A stretch of 64,000 bases of DNA, taken from Odontocerum albicorne. Its lineage: Eukaryota; Arthropoda; Insecta; Trichoptera; Odontoceridae. The stretch spans positions 18,724,103-18,788,102 of the forward strand of contig OX463854.1 in NCBI GenBank assembly GCA_949825065.1, written 5' to 3'. This document shows positions 11,446 through 23,500 of the stretch, piece by piece. The first letter of the stretch is position 1. Each line of letters starts with the position of its first letter. The position numbers were made by a program, and so were the translations under genes. The notes under the pieces are model-generated. The model worked only from the letters and a program-made list of their open reading frames with translations, ran no database searches and was not told where the DNA came from.

Positions 11446-12772
11446 CTTGAGCCTATATCGAATAATCGAAGTGACATTTCATATCTTCGCTTCACTCTTT
11501 CTGTGATATCAAATCGATATGTACCTAAAAACTGAATAGTATTAACCTACTTAGTAATTTTTACTAATAACTACTCATTATTATTTTTTTAAATCGTCAA
11601 TTGTAAAATATACAAACCGACAAATATAAATGTGATTGAAATACATAATATTAAAACACATTGTTTGAATAATACTACCTTGATCAGTGTGCTTTTGCAT
11701 GTTAACTGTACTATGCAAGATATAGCTGTATGACAAACTGTTTAAAAATAAAAAAAATATGTAATGAATATTTTATTAAAAATTCTATAAACATATACAA
11801 TAATTATGTAAGTGTACAAAAAATCAACATAGGTATAATATATTGCACGGAATACATTTAATGCACATTGTACATTCACTAATCTAGGACATTGTTAATA
11901 TAAGGCTTCATTGGTTCAACAATTTGTAAAATTGAATAAAAAATCTTAAAAACATTCATTTGAAAAAAATTATCACAATCAAAAGTTTATTATAGTAACA
12001 GGGGCATGGCCAATGCAAAGTATATGTCATTTAACTCTCATTATGTTCGTTAAAGACTTTTGTCTTATGGTCTATTAATGGGAGATGATCGATTCATATG
12101 TTTGCTTAGGGGAATTCCCGAACTATCGAATATATAGTAAATCAGAATTACCATTATGATTTTTTTTATGTTTTAGCTTTTGACTATCTCTACAGCATCA
12201 GATCAACTTCTACTTTTGTTAAGCTAAAACTGAATTTCTATCACACTGCGAACTTGCTTGCACAAAATTCAGAAAGATCAACCAATTTTTTGCGTACTAT
12301 TAAAAATCCCACCCAAAACCCCTGGGTTCCAATCGGGGTTTTGGGTGTGATATCCCATAGTAACAAAATCTAGTTTTGATAGTACAAAACCCCAGGGCGG
12401 AATAGATAACAGAGGAAGTTACTATAATACTAGACCATAAAGGATATTTGACATTAAACAATCATTAAAAAATGTTTATTTATTTTGAACATTCCTGCTT
12501 AAAAATCTGACAATGACCCTGTTTACTACTTAATCACTAGAAGAAGAGAAACTTTTTATAGTATCAGTATCTGATCACAAATAAAAAGGCTTGTACAAAA
12601 GAAAATCATTCATTTTTCTATTATTTATTTTCAAATTAATAATCAATAAAATTACTGAAAACATCCATACTAATAAATCTTTCGAAAAAATTAACTCAGA
12701 ACTTGGAATGTTCTCCAGATTCAACATTTTCCAGAGGAAAAAACTATGTAAAATGAGGGAATGTTTAAAATA
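11446..12772. other. AT-rich intergenic stretch with a solo mariner end and a hairpin
   Basis: No gene was recognised. TACTACCTTGATCA at 11676-11689 matches the outer end of the mariner at 1789 and may be a solo end. A 13-bp perfect hairpin (CACCCAAAACCCC, 12310-12322, against 12335-12347) stands out as GC-rich. Confidence 0.55.
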
Positions 12773-13670
12773 CCAGGTCTGTAAATATGAAACTGGATTT
12801 TTTTATAGAAAATACACATTTATTGTATGAAAATGGTAAAAAAACATTTTATTTAAAGTATTGCCCATCGCTAGCTAAACATTTTTCCAATCTCTCTGGC
12901 AATTTGTGGATGCCACGCCAAAAAAAACTGTTGCTCTTTTGAGGCAAACCAATCATTGAGCCATTTTCGTAAGAAGTGAAGCGCTGCTCAGCAAGTGCAT
13001 GTCCCATCGATGCAAATAAGTAGTAATCTGATGGAGCCAAGTTTGGTGAGTAAGCCGCATGCAAAAGTACTTGCCAACTAAACACGTCAATCGTTTCCTT
13101 GACCGGTTTTGCTGTGTGCGATGGTGCATTATCATGAAGCAAAATCACTTTGTGTTGCCTCTTTTGATATTCTTTCAAACGTATGGAGAGGGCTTCTCGT
13201 GTCACATTTAATTGATCCACAAGTTATTGTTGCATTTGAGCGTCATCTTCATCCAACAATACTTGCAATTCGGCTTCTTCAAACTTTCTCGGTGGTCTTC
13301 CACGTTCTTCGTTTCTCACGTCAAAATCGCCACTTTTGAATTTTTTTAAACCACTCAAAGCACTGTGATTTACCAAGAGCATGCTCACCGTAAGCTTCGA
13401 CAAGCATTTGATGCGATTCTGCAGGAATTTTCTTCAAATGGTAACAGAAAATCATTGCTGTCCGCAAATCGAAGTTTTCAGGCACAAAAACAGACATGTT
13501 CAACGCTATGAAAACATATGTAGTTGTATTAAACTTGTATTGTTGTGAGTTAAAAGTCTTTGACAAATGTAAACACAAGAAAAAGGCGCCAATGACGCGG
13601 TTTGAAAGTCACTACATTGACAACTAGAGCCACCTATGAGCAAATTCCGGTTTCATATTTACAGACCTGG
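12773..13670 (-). mobile_element. Internally deleted Mos1-like mariner
   Basis: 24-bp inverted repeats starting CCAGGTCTGTAAATATGAAA with one mismatch are flanked by TA at 12771-12772 and 13671-13672. Length is 898 bp. The start CCAGGT and the encoded protein fit the mauritiana (Mos1) subfamily. Confidence 0.92.
12849..13497 (-). pseudogene. Mos1-like transposase pseudogene with central deletion
   Basis: It starts at ATG on 13497 (MSVFVPENFDLRTAMIFCYH), keeps the first helix-turn-helix to about 13321, then resumes out of frame with REALSIRLKEYQKRQHKVILLHDNAPSH. The segment with the first catalytic Asp is deleted. The second motif HDNAPSH is intact, while the third reads SPNLAPSD. The tail DGQYFK ends at TAA 12849-12851. 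Confidence 0.87.
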
Positions 13671-13672
13671 TA

Positions 13673-15950
13673 TTGGAAAAGCAATTGATGAAAATATATC
13701 CTGATATTTTTTCATTATCTATCAAATATTGCAATTATTAATTTCAAATTATTATTTTAACATCAATTATGTGTTGAGCTACATTTTTAAATATTATATC
13801 ATTTCAAAAAGCTAGAAATAAAAAAGGACTCAAATTGAAACACCTTAAAAATAACCTCCATCGAACAGTTTGCTTCATAAGAACAGGGAAAACAGAAAAT
13901 ATCTCCACTCTGGTAAGTCTGGAGCCCGACAGTTCACATCATCTTACGTCAAACCATAACCGTGAATTTCTTTATCATGACAACAGTGTAAAATACCAAA
14001 GCCAGATATAATGTAAAAATATTTTAAAAAATCGGAAAAAACTTTGGAATATTTTGATATTGAATTAATACGAAATATATAAGAAAATCAAAATATCTCT
14101 AATCATGAACAAGAAAATAAAAATTAAGTAATCTGTATGGTAAATGAAAATAAAATTGTATGCATTAGCCAGTAATGGCATCGTTTTTCCAAGATGACCC
14201 ACATAGTTCACTGTGAACATATTAACATAAACAATTCAGTTAAATAAACCATAACACAAATTATACATTTTAAATTATATGAGTTGCAGACAAAAATGTG
14301 AAAATATAAATTTTATTATCATATTGTATAAATATTGAGATGATTTTGTGAAAATGTGTCAGGTCCAAATATTTTAAATGTATATGTTGGAAACTTAACA
14401 CTGCAACTAATTATCAAAAGATAATAAAATTCTAAATCGATCAAACATAGTCAATGTTTCAGATTTAATATTGATAACGAGATTTATGAGAAATAATTTT
14501 AAATGTATTTTAATATTAAAAACAGTTTATTTTTTTGTATAATGTATAGTTTGAGCTTGGGTTTTATTGTGTTTGCTACTATATCTAGGTACAATCAGTG
14601 CTTTCTTACTTAATGTTAATTATAAAAAGGTGATCAGTTTCAATAGAAACTAGCAAAGTGCTCATATTTCTTTAAAATTATTGAAAAAATAAATTTATTA
14701 CTTTCGATATGTCAAAGCATTTCCAAGAAATATTTTCAAGACACAGTTTTAAATCTTGGATTATGTTGAAAAAATTAAATAAGAAGTTTCAAACAAGGTA
14801 AGCGTCTACCTATATGGAACACCTGAAGGGTTAATAGAGTTGAATCACTTTAATTTCAATGTGGAAAAATGCCTGATAATCCTCCCCACAATTATTTTTA
14901 CAGAGATATTTTAAACAGTGGAATCAGAGTAATCTGAAGCAGAAAATTAGTTTTTTTTTATGAAAAATTTGGACCAATTATAACACACAAATTGACTCAC
15001 TCAAATTTCCAAAATTATTCTTCTCGAATATGGTCATGAACTTACATATTAAGGAGTATAGACCAGTGTCAAGTGATGACATGGAACGTTTTTTAATCTC
15101 TTCAAAATTGACCATGAACTCCTTTACTTAAAAGTAACAAAGTGACAAATTATGAGCATTCCATAGAACATTGTTAGAGCAGGTTCACACATAACTAGTT
15201 ATTCTGAGGGAATGGTAAAAATGGAATTAAATATAGAAATGAGCACAAGATAAGTTATAAATCTAAAATTATGATGTTTTGAAGATGGTTCATATGTATA
15301 TTATATAATATAATACGTACAATTGATAATGTGCCACAATTTCTTTTACCGAATGTCATATTTTTGCAAACTGTTCCAAAATGTTAAATCTGCAATGAAT
15401 TTCTTTTAAAAATTTAACTCAACACTTTGTCTAAATTAGTCTCCATTTGATCTGATCACCTCACATTTAGGCACAATTGTGATGTGAAGATTACATTCAC
15501 AAGAATTATTCAATCACAAATTATTCAATAGACAAACTTATTCCATACATTAAATACTATAAAAGTATATTCAGAATAAAATAATTCGGATTCATTATAA
15601 TGTTTGTGATAAGACGAGAGAATGAATTGTATTATTCCATGTTAATTGAATCCATGTGAATGTATCCTTATGTCAAAAATTTGCAATACTAAACCTAAAT
15701 GGTAAAAGACCTTGTTTTCCTAAGGCAAATCTCAGACTGAGCATTATAATGTTCTTAAAAAAAGTATCCCACAGGAAATAAATACATAGAAATATATATA
15801 ATTAGAAATAATATTTTAAGTGACATTAAAATGTTTCATTTTCACAAGATAAAAATTCAAATACTCAAAATTGATGAATGACCGCTTCATATATTCTAGA
15901 CCGACCAATATAACAAAACTTTGTATATTATTAACTTGTTTCTTAAGTAT
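13673..15950. other. AT-rich intergenic DNA without recognised genes
   Basis: No exon, transposase fragment or terminal inverted repeat was seen here, apart from the dispersed motif near 15036-15130. Confidence 0.5.
15036..15130 (+). repeat. Copy of the AATAATGGCCGTGAACTC dispersed repeat
   Basis: GAATATGGTCATGAACTTAC and TATAGACCAGTGTCAAG match the motif at 6779-6878 with substitutions; a second partial copy (TTGACCATGAACTCC) follows at about 15108. Confidence 0.55.
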
Positions 15951-15954
15951 TTAA

Positions 15955-16615
15955 CCTATTCAGTGCGTTGCCCATGGTGGGTTCAAATGTCTTGGCATGG
16001 GCATGAAGCCCATCTTGTGCTATTGTTTAGTTAATTTTAAAAGGTCATCAAAAGAAACACAGTCCACTTATGTGACAAAAAAGAGATAACTGTATCAAAA
16101 AAGAGATAACTGTATCAAGAGATAACTGTATCCTTTTGTTCATGATGCTGTAAAATAGTGTATTCATTAATTAAAGACAGCCGTTCGAAAAATCCATTCA
16201 GTTAGTTTGAATCCTGCATGGGACCATCAACCTCATAACATTTTGAAGAACTTCCAACTGAAATTAGGGTTTGTGATGATCTGGGCCTTTTGCCCCAGTG
16301 GTAGATGAATTTGACGATTTCACATCAGACATGGAGCAATCTTTTTCTCTTCCAGAAGAAATAGATTATTTTGATCATTTTTTAAATAAATCGATAATTA
16401 AAAGAATCATTGAAGAAACAGATAAGTAATATAAGAAGGTTACCTCAATAGGATTAACTCATAATCAATGACCGTGTGCATATTGATGACAAGAAATCAT
16501 CACCTAGCTATTGCTGAGCATTGGACTACTGAAAGTAATGGTTAGTGATCGTTTTGAAATATAGTTCAGCGTACTTTATTTTTATAATCCAGATGTCAAT
16601 ACTGAATTGGACAGG
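15955..16615 (+). mobile_element. Internally deleted piggyBac-like element
   Basis: TTAA lies at 15951-15954 and 16616-16619. The ends begin CCTATTCAGTGC and CCTGTCCA, a short imperfect match. Within it, 16306-16430 reads VVDEFDDFTSDMEQS then EEIDYFDHFLNKSIIKRIIEETDK, resembling the N-terminal part of piggyBac transposases. The catalytic region is absent. A three-unit tandem repeat of AGAGATAACTGTATC (16081-16132) is inside. The left subterminal region is palindromic (ATGGGCATGAAGCCCAT). Confidence 0.68.
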
Positions 16616-17073
16616 TTAAGAGAGAGTGAAATTTTGTTGTAGAAATGTGAAATTCAATTTAAAATATATAAACAATTAGTAAAAATAGATACAAAAAAAT
16701 GTTATAAAAATAATTCTACAACAATTTAAAACAACAACAAAAATTTAAGGTAATTTTTCATGAAATACTTTTCTTGAGAACATGCAATGAATGATACAAT
16801 ATCTAAGTGCTTAGCCTAAAATTACGACTATTGGTTCTCAATACGCCAAAAATCAAAGTAAACATTTTTCAGAAAGTGTTAATATTTATAGAAATTACAA
16901 GTAAAAATTTATAAAAACAACTCGATGAACATCACAATCCTTAACCAATTTTTCCAGAAGACTTACTTTATGGGGATTTTTATTTGGACAGTATATATAC
17001 GATGAGCAATCGAATTATTTCTTAATCACATTATGAAGGTAATAAAAGAGAACTTCAAATATATCAAGACATG

Positions 17074-17147
17074 AATTCGTAAAAAAAAGGCTACATCTTG
17101 AAGTCAGATACATTTGATTTCAAGATATAGCCTTTTTATACAAATTC
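17074..17147. repeat. Long hairpin (AAAAAGGCTA stem)
   Basis: AAAAAGGCTACATCTTGAA at 17084-17102 pairs with TTCAAGATATAGCCTTTTT at 17118-17136, 18 of 19 positions, with a 15-nt loop. Pairing extends outwards through GAATTCGTA against TACAAATTC. It could be a small palindromic element end or an RNA hairpin. Confidence 0.6.
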
Positions 17148-17171
17148 AAAACTAATATCATAAAATAAATA

Positions 17172-18373
17172 CAGTTATACCTCACTTTATAAGGTTCTAA
17201 TTCACAGTGCTTTGAAAATTTATATCAATTTATTCATATTTAATCTTTTCGGCATTTGTTAACTTGCATATCACCTGATTTGATGGTAGTTATCTGATGG
17301 GCTTATAAACACTGCGCAATTGTTGGGTCTCATATACCGCAATCAGTTTGTTTACTCACATAATTTGCGCACCTCCATCAAAGAAATACTAAGCCTTCAC
17401 GAAAGGATGCAATCACGGAGACAAAACATCTTTGTTATCTATTATAATTTTAATATCAGCATGCTCGGACGCTACTGTAGCTACCAGATGAGATTTGTTC
17501 TTCCCTGTTTGGATTTTTAAAGTAAAGTACGATTAATTAGATTTCTGACTATTGGGTATTCTTGAAGCTGTGCACACTATTCCATAACAATCATAATCTA
17601 TTAATTGAATAATTTTAGTCAATAACAATGTATTGTCATTTTAAAGTATTTATTTTGTTATTGGAAGTCATTATTGAGTAATATTTAACAAATTGATGAT
17701 CTTTATTTTTGGCAAACATTCGTTTTCTCAAGTAATATTTCCATTGGATCTTTGTTTGCCTAAAAGTGTCGAGATATGAGTGCAGTGTGCAGCTTTAGGA
17801 AGCACTTGAAGACAACCCTTTTTGGGAGGTCTTATCAAAATTTATGATTATATATACACTACACACATATACTATACACTCCACCTAAAGCCGCAAATGT
17901 TACTAAATTTCACATACCGGAAGATCTACAAACTTTTTTTGTAGGTCATTTTCCATTGGTAAATTTTCTGTCATTTTCTTACCAAACATATTTTTTAAAC
18001 AAATGCAGAGAAGTTCTTAATCTAATTGCCGTAATCATTACTTTCCTACATTTACATTCAACTTAAATATATTTATTTTGTAATATTTTTAATTCGTCCA
18101 TAATAGTTCGAATTCCGAGTTAGAACACGCTTGAGAAACTGCTTTTTAAACGGCAATATATAATACAAATTGTCCTTCTATTATTTAAGAAACTACAACA
18201 TATGCAAATGACCAAAATATATAATAAGGCTAGCAATAAACTATTGCATTTATTCATTATTTTTACTTAAAAAGCTTTCATACACCCTGACAAGTGAAAA
18301 AAAGGTTGTGAAATATTCGCTTTATAGCGGCGGTGTTTTGGAACGTAACCTGTTGTAAAGCGAGGTATGCCTG
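17172..18373. mobile_element. Tigger/pogo-like non-autonomous element
   Basis: The left end CAGTTATACCTCACTTTA follows TA at 17170-17171. The right end reads inward CAGGCATACCTCGCTTTA, the typical Tigger terminal sequence; they differ at three positions in 18. Right flank reads TG rather than TA, so the target duplication is only half preserved. Internally a 66-codon open frame at 17320-17520 matches nothing I recognise; no DDE transposase was seen. Confidence 0.75.
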
Positions 18374-20180
18374 TGTTCAAATTATTTATACTCTCATAAG
18401 ATAGTTCCTATTTTTTTTTTTTTTCGTATCCTATCACTTAATTTATAAAAATATTCTGGATGTATTGGTTACAGAGTAAAATGAAATAGCTAAAACTTTA
18501 TTTGAAATTAAAGATTGTGATAATGAAAATCGAAGTAAGAGGTGTCTGAGTAAAATTTCTATTAACATATGTGTAAAAATATGCCATTGATAAAAGCAAG
18601 ACATCTATGTTTTTTTTTATAAAACAAGAGAAAAATAATCTTCAATTGTAAATTAAAAAATATTATTTTAATCCATAAAAATACTACAGATACATATACG
18701 TTTAAAAACTCAGTTTCAGCTATTTCATAGAACATTTTATGACTGGTCAAGCATAATTTTCAGTTAAAATATTACTGGATATTAAGGTAGTCAATTTGGA
18801 TCAATTTAATGACCAAATTTAAAAGATTAGGAACATGGATGGAAGTGCTGGTTATATTCGATTTGGACAAAAATAAATTATATATAAACAATGCAAAAAG
18901 CATTCCAATATAAGAGAAGATGCTGGATATTAACTCAAACTATTGCTATTTCAATAATAAAACAGTAGGTAAAGTCACTTTATGCATAAAACCAAAAAGT
19001 TGATTAAAACATAATATGACAAATATGGCTTTTAATATTTGGCTTAAAATCCATAGTAATATTAAATACTAATTTTACTAAATAAATATATTGCACATTG
19101 CTTTCTTTATTCTAATTAAGTTTACTTTACATCTTATTAATATGCTTCCAATTCTTACATTATACAAAATTGTGCATTACTTTCTTTTATAATCTCTGTT
19201 GAGTTTTTGCAAATGTTTTGACATTTTTCATAAGACTAAAATGACTTGAAAATATGCCTTTATACTTATGACATCTCAAATTCTTTTCATTAATGCTTAA
19301 TATTACAAAACAATTTTTATACAAACCCAATTGAATTAAAGCTCAATTTTTGACTAGAAATTAAAGTTTTATGTTATACTATAAAATAATAACAAATGCA
19401 AAAGAATAATAAACTATCACATGTTTTGGTTCACAATAAATAAGATGTGACCTTATTATTATTTTACCCATAGTGGCAAACTAGATCTGAGTCTGGAACC
19501 CAACTTTGGAAGAGGCTTAAATATGAATCTGACCCAATAAATTAATGTAAGATCATAAGAGTTAATGTAAAGTAGTGACTTTACTACTTTTTCTTTAATT
19601 GCTAGAGAAGTATGAGATCTATTACAGTTCTTTGGAGTCGCAACACCTAAGCCACAGTAAAATATTCAACTGTAAGTGTTACTCTGAAAAAGTAACATTG
19701 TAACACCATTTTATCTGGTATAGAAATAAAATTGTATTGCATAAGATTGGTCATTGGTATGTATTTTTGATTGAAATAATGGAAAATGCATATAAAAACA
19801 AACATCAACAAATATATTCATTGAGCTTGAATAAAAGCATATAAAAAGTAGAAAATTATTTAGAAACAAGCCTAATAAAATACAAATCTATGAATGCTCT
19901 AAAAATAGCCAAAAAATGTGAATTTATAACGCTCACAAAAATAATATATATTTTTCTCTTCTCAACAATAAAATTTGTCTAGCATCAATAAGATCAAGCC
20001 ATATTTAAGTGACTGGCAACATAAGTAATTGCTGAAACACTATCACAGATTTGGCCACAAGTTACAACATGTTCGATTACATCGATCATGGACCCAAATC
20101 TGACCATGTAAAAACATAAAAACATCCAATCTCAGAGCTTTTGAATACTCAAATTTGTATGAATTAAAAATTAATCATAC
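18374..20180. other. AT-rich 3' flank of LRRC49
   Basis: No coding region or transposon end recognised. Several short AT microsatellite-like tracts only. Confidence 0.5.
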
Positions 20181-20312
20181 CTAATTTGAAATCACCCAGG
20201 AGATGGACATTCTCAAGCAAGCTAAACCAAATTAAATTATGGTTCAGGCTTTCACTCATCTGCAACTGCAGATTGGCCATAATTTTCTCCTAAATTTCTT
20301 TCAAAAATCATT

Positions 20313-20540
20313 TCATTTCTTGTTGATTCCATCCTCTAGCAGAAGCGTATTTAGCTCTTTCATGTGACCTGCCACATGTTCAGGCATCTTGGCAAAGTCC
20401 TGCATGATGTTAGTGAGACAGAGCAGCAGAATAGCCGGCCAGTGCCTTCGCATTATCCGCAACTTCATTGCTGCATCTGCTGCATGGGTCAACAGACGGG
20501 ACAGGTGAGCGCGGCCCCTGTGACGAAGCATTACTTCTTC
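20313..20540 (-). CDS. LRRC49: LRRC49 exon 11 (C-terminus)
   Basis: Codes residues 944-1018 and ends at TGA 20313-20315. It reads [20 protein letters not shown] then [20 protein letters not shown], a helical extension beyond the vertebrate C-terminus. The acceptor is ATATTTCAG|GAAGAA. Confidence 0.85.
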   Translation of the reverse strand, partial: EEVMLRHRGRAHLSRLLTHAADAAMKLRIMRRHWPAILLLCLTNIMQDFAKMPEHVAGHMKELNTLLLEDGINKK

Positions 20541-23500
20541 CTGAAATATATGTGAAGATAATAATTAAAAAAGGAAAACTTAATAGGACAAATATGTTCT
20601 CTCATCCCTTTTTTAAGTGCTAAATACTCCTAATTATCCTTGACATCTGTGTGCTAAATTTCACTTTCGAATCCTTCAAATACATTACATGCCATTTTAC
20701 ACTTCTTATACAATTATTTTGATGTGACTTTGAACAATCTGCCAAATGTAATCATATGTGCTCCACCATCATATTTACATTTTTCCATTTACTCGGGATC
20801 TACGCAATGAGTTGCTTTTATCCAATACCCTCTATCCAAAGTCTGAGTCAAGAAAGATCTGAAAATGAATGTTGCAAAATCCAAAGTCATGAAGTCATGG
20901 TGAAAAGTGTGAAAGGACACCCATATGGGTGAATAATGAAAGATTGAAGCAAGTTGAGGAATTCTGCTACTTGGGTAATATTTTGTCAGACAATCGAAAA
21001 TATACGAGAAGTATCAAACGGGGTGTAACGACAGGGAACAAAGTCAATAGGGCACTAAAACACACGCACACACACGCGCACGCACACACACACACATACA
21101 CATATATATACATACATACATACACATATACATACACCCATACACACATACATAAACACACAGACACGCACATGTGCGCGCGCACGCACACACACACACC
21201 CACACGCACGCACACACACACACACACACATAGTATATATGTAGAAAATTTAAAAAGTCAGAAAAATCATGGAAGTATTATGGGAAGGTGAATGGACGTA
21301 GTAGAGGTGAAATATGTGTCGAGATGAGAAAGTATAACATTCAAATCCCGCTAGAACCCATATTTTTTAAAAAAGGATACCAGTCTGGTTTTCACTTAAG
21401 GCCACTTTAACATATTTCTGGTAATATATTACTACATAGCAATAAGTCCGCTACGTTGTACTGTATACAACGAAAGTGTATTACAATACAATAAAATAAA
21501 AAAACCATAGTTTTCAAACTGTAGTCTAAAAAATTGTTATTGTTTTAACCATCACAATGTGTGAATACTCATATAAAATCACCTGAGACATAACACTGCG
21601 CCTCCACTGTAATGCTTCCCTCGCCACTACATCCCTCAGAGCCGGATCTGCATTTCTCAACCAGCTCCTGGCTGCTCCAGCAGGTGGAGACTCACTCTCT
21701 CTTTCTACAGCCTTCCTTGAGTTGTTTGGATCCCACCCTCTTTTTTGGATACTGGTTTCCCTTTCCAGTGGCCGTCTCTGCATGCTGTTTTCTCTTTCCA
21801 GCCCCCTTCTTTGTAAACTGGTGTCCCTTTCATTATTCCTTCGCAGACTGCTGTCCCTTTCGTGGCCCAGCCCATTTCCATCTCTCTCCAATTGGTTTTT
21901 TGAACCATCCTTTTCTCCTTGCAGTCTAGTGAGGAGTGGTTGCAGAAGACTATCAGGCAGAGACCAAAGAACTACGTCACTTAATCCAGCATATTCTTCA
22001 TTTGCAGCAGCAACGTCTGCATCAGTCATCTGAAAATAATATTTGATTACAATAACACTTTTAATATTTAATTATCAAGTTATTTTTTCATGTTAAATGT
22101 CCTCAGTAAGATACAGGCAAAAGCCTAGTTTACTGGAGACATGACAAATGAAAGGCCACAAACCCAGATCCATACAAATTGAGTGCTCACTTTGAATTAC
22201 ATGTTTTTTGTTGTTTTGTCTCGTTTTTCATAAACTATGTTTAAATAAAATTATTTGTCATGTAAATAAATATACATTGATATTGACTGAATGAAATGTT
22301 AAAAACAAATTATTTATGAAAAAAAAAACAATTGGTTAAAACATTGACTACTGAATAATTTCTTTTAAAATTCAGGCAGTGCTAAAAATATGTACATATA
22401 ATATTTAAAATTCTCAAAACTGGTAAAAAAAATGAGAGCAGGTATAATTCAATGTCATATAGCCTTACAAATCCTGTCAGTACCATTAGGTCACTCCAGG
22501 ATCACTTGTTTTTTAATCCATCTAAAGAAATTCAGACTAGAATGGGACATTTTGAGCACCTAGCAAAAGTAGAATGAATGCCTATGCGTGACGTACATTG
22601 AATTGAGTGAGATGTACAATAGAATATGTTGACTCCCACTTTCGCCAATAAAAAAACTGGCATATTCACATTTGCATGAATGTAGTAAAGATAACACATG
22701 AAAACATGGCATTTCTATGCCTTTCCGGAAAGCCTACAGGAGATTCACAATTTGACACAAGAGCTTGGCTCAGGAACCTAAATTCGGACCCATATTAACA
22801 GCTTACAGCCGGGCGATAATTTCAATAGATATTTGCCTAGGACGGGCAATTTTCGTGCAAAAACGCATATTTTCCAAAATTTATTAAAATCGTCGAAAAA
22901 TATTTTATTGGTGAATTGATTTTAATGAAATTTTCAAATAGTGCACAATAGGATGCATTTGAAGTATGTAACACGTTTTGCTTCACGTTCAAGGTTGATT
23001 TTACAAAAAGAAATGTTTTGAAATATGTACTGCAGCACTACGCGCAAAATGCATACAAAAAAAAAAGGGTCGCCTATTCATTCGTCTTGGGCCATAAATC
23101 GTATAAGTCGTCGCCTATGGGTCGTAAATATAAAACATATTATTAAAAATATCTTTGGATTTTGATTGTCCATATAAATATATATTTTCACCTGATTACT
23201 TTTGCTGTATTTCCTTTATTTTCTTGCACTAATATTCAACCGGATTTGATTATTTTATCGTACTAAGAACTTTTATTGCCAAAATTCAGATGTTGGGATC
23301 GACTGCTCTTCAAATCTAGCCCTTCGATGGCACTCGTTGATTCGTTATGTCTCGCACACATGTGGCAAATGGGCCTGGTTCCAGACACCACTAACCAAAG
23401 ACAAACACCACGGCGGATCGAATCTGAATATTGAAAAAACTTCGACCACATTGAATTTATTTTCAAATTTAACCGAAAGATGGTGTAGAGTTCGATGAAA

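Noticed and set aside
20929..21291. 120-aa open frame and its antisense partners
   Set aside because: They are translations of the CA microsatellite; only the first 40 or so codons are a real LINE RT fragment.
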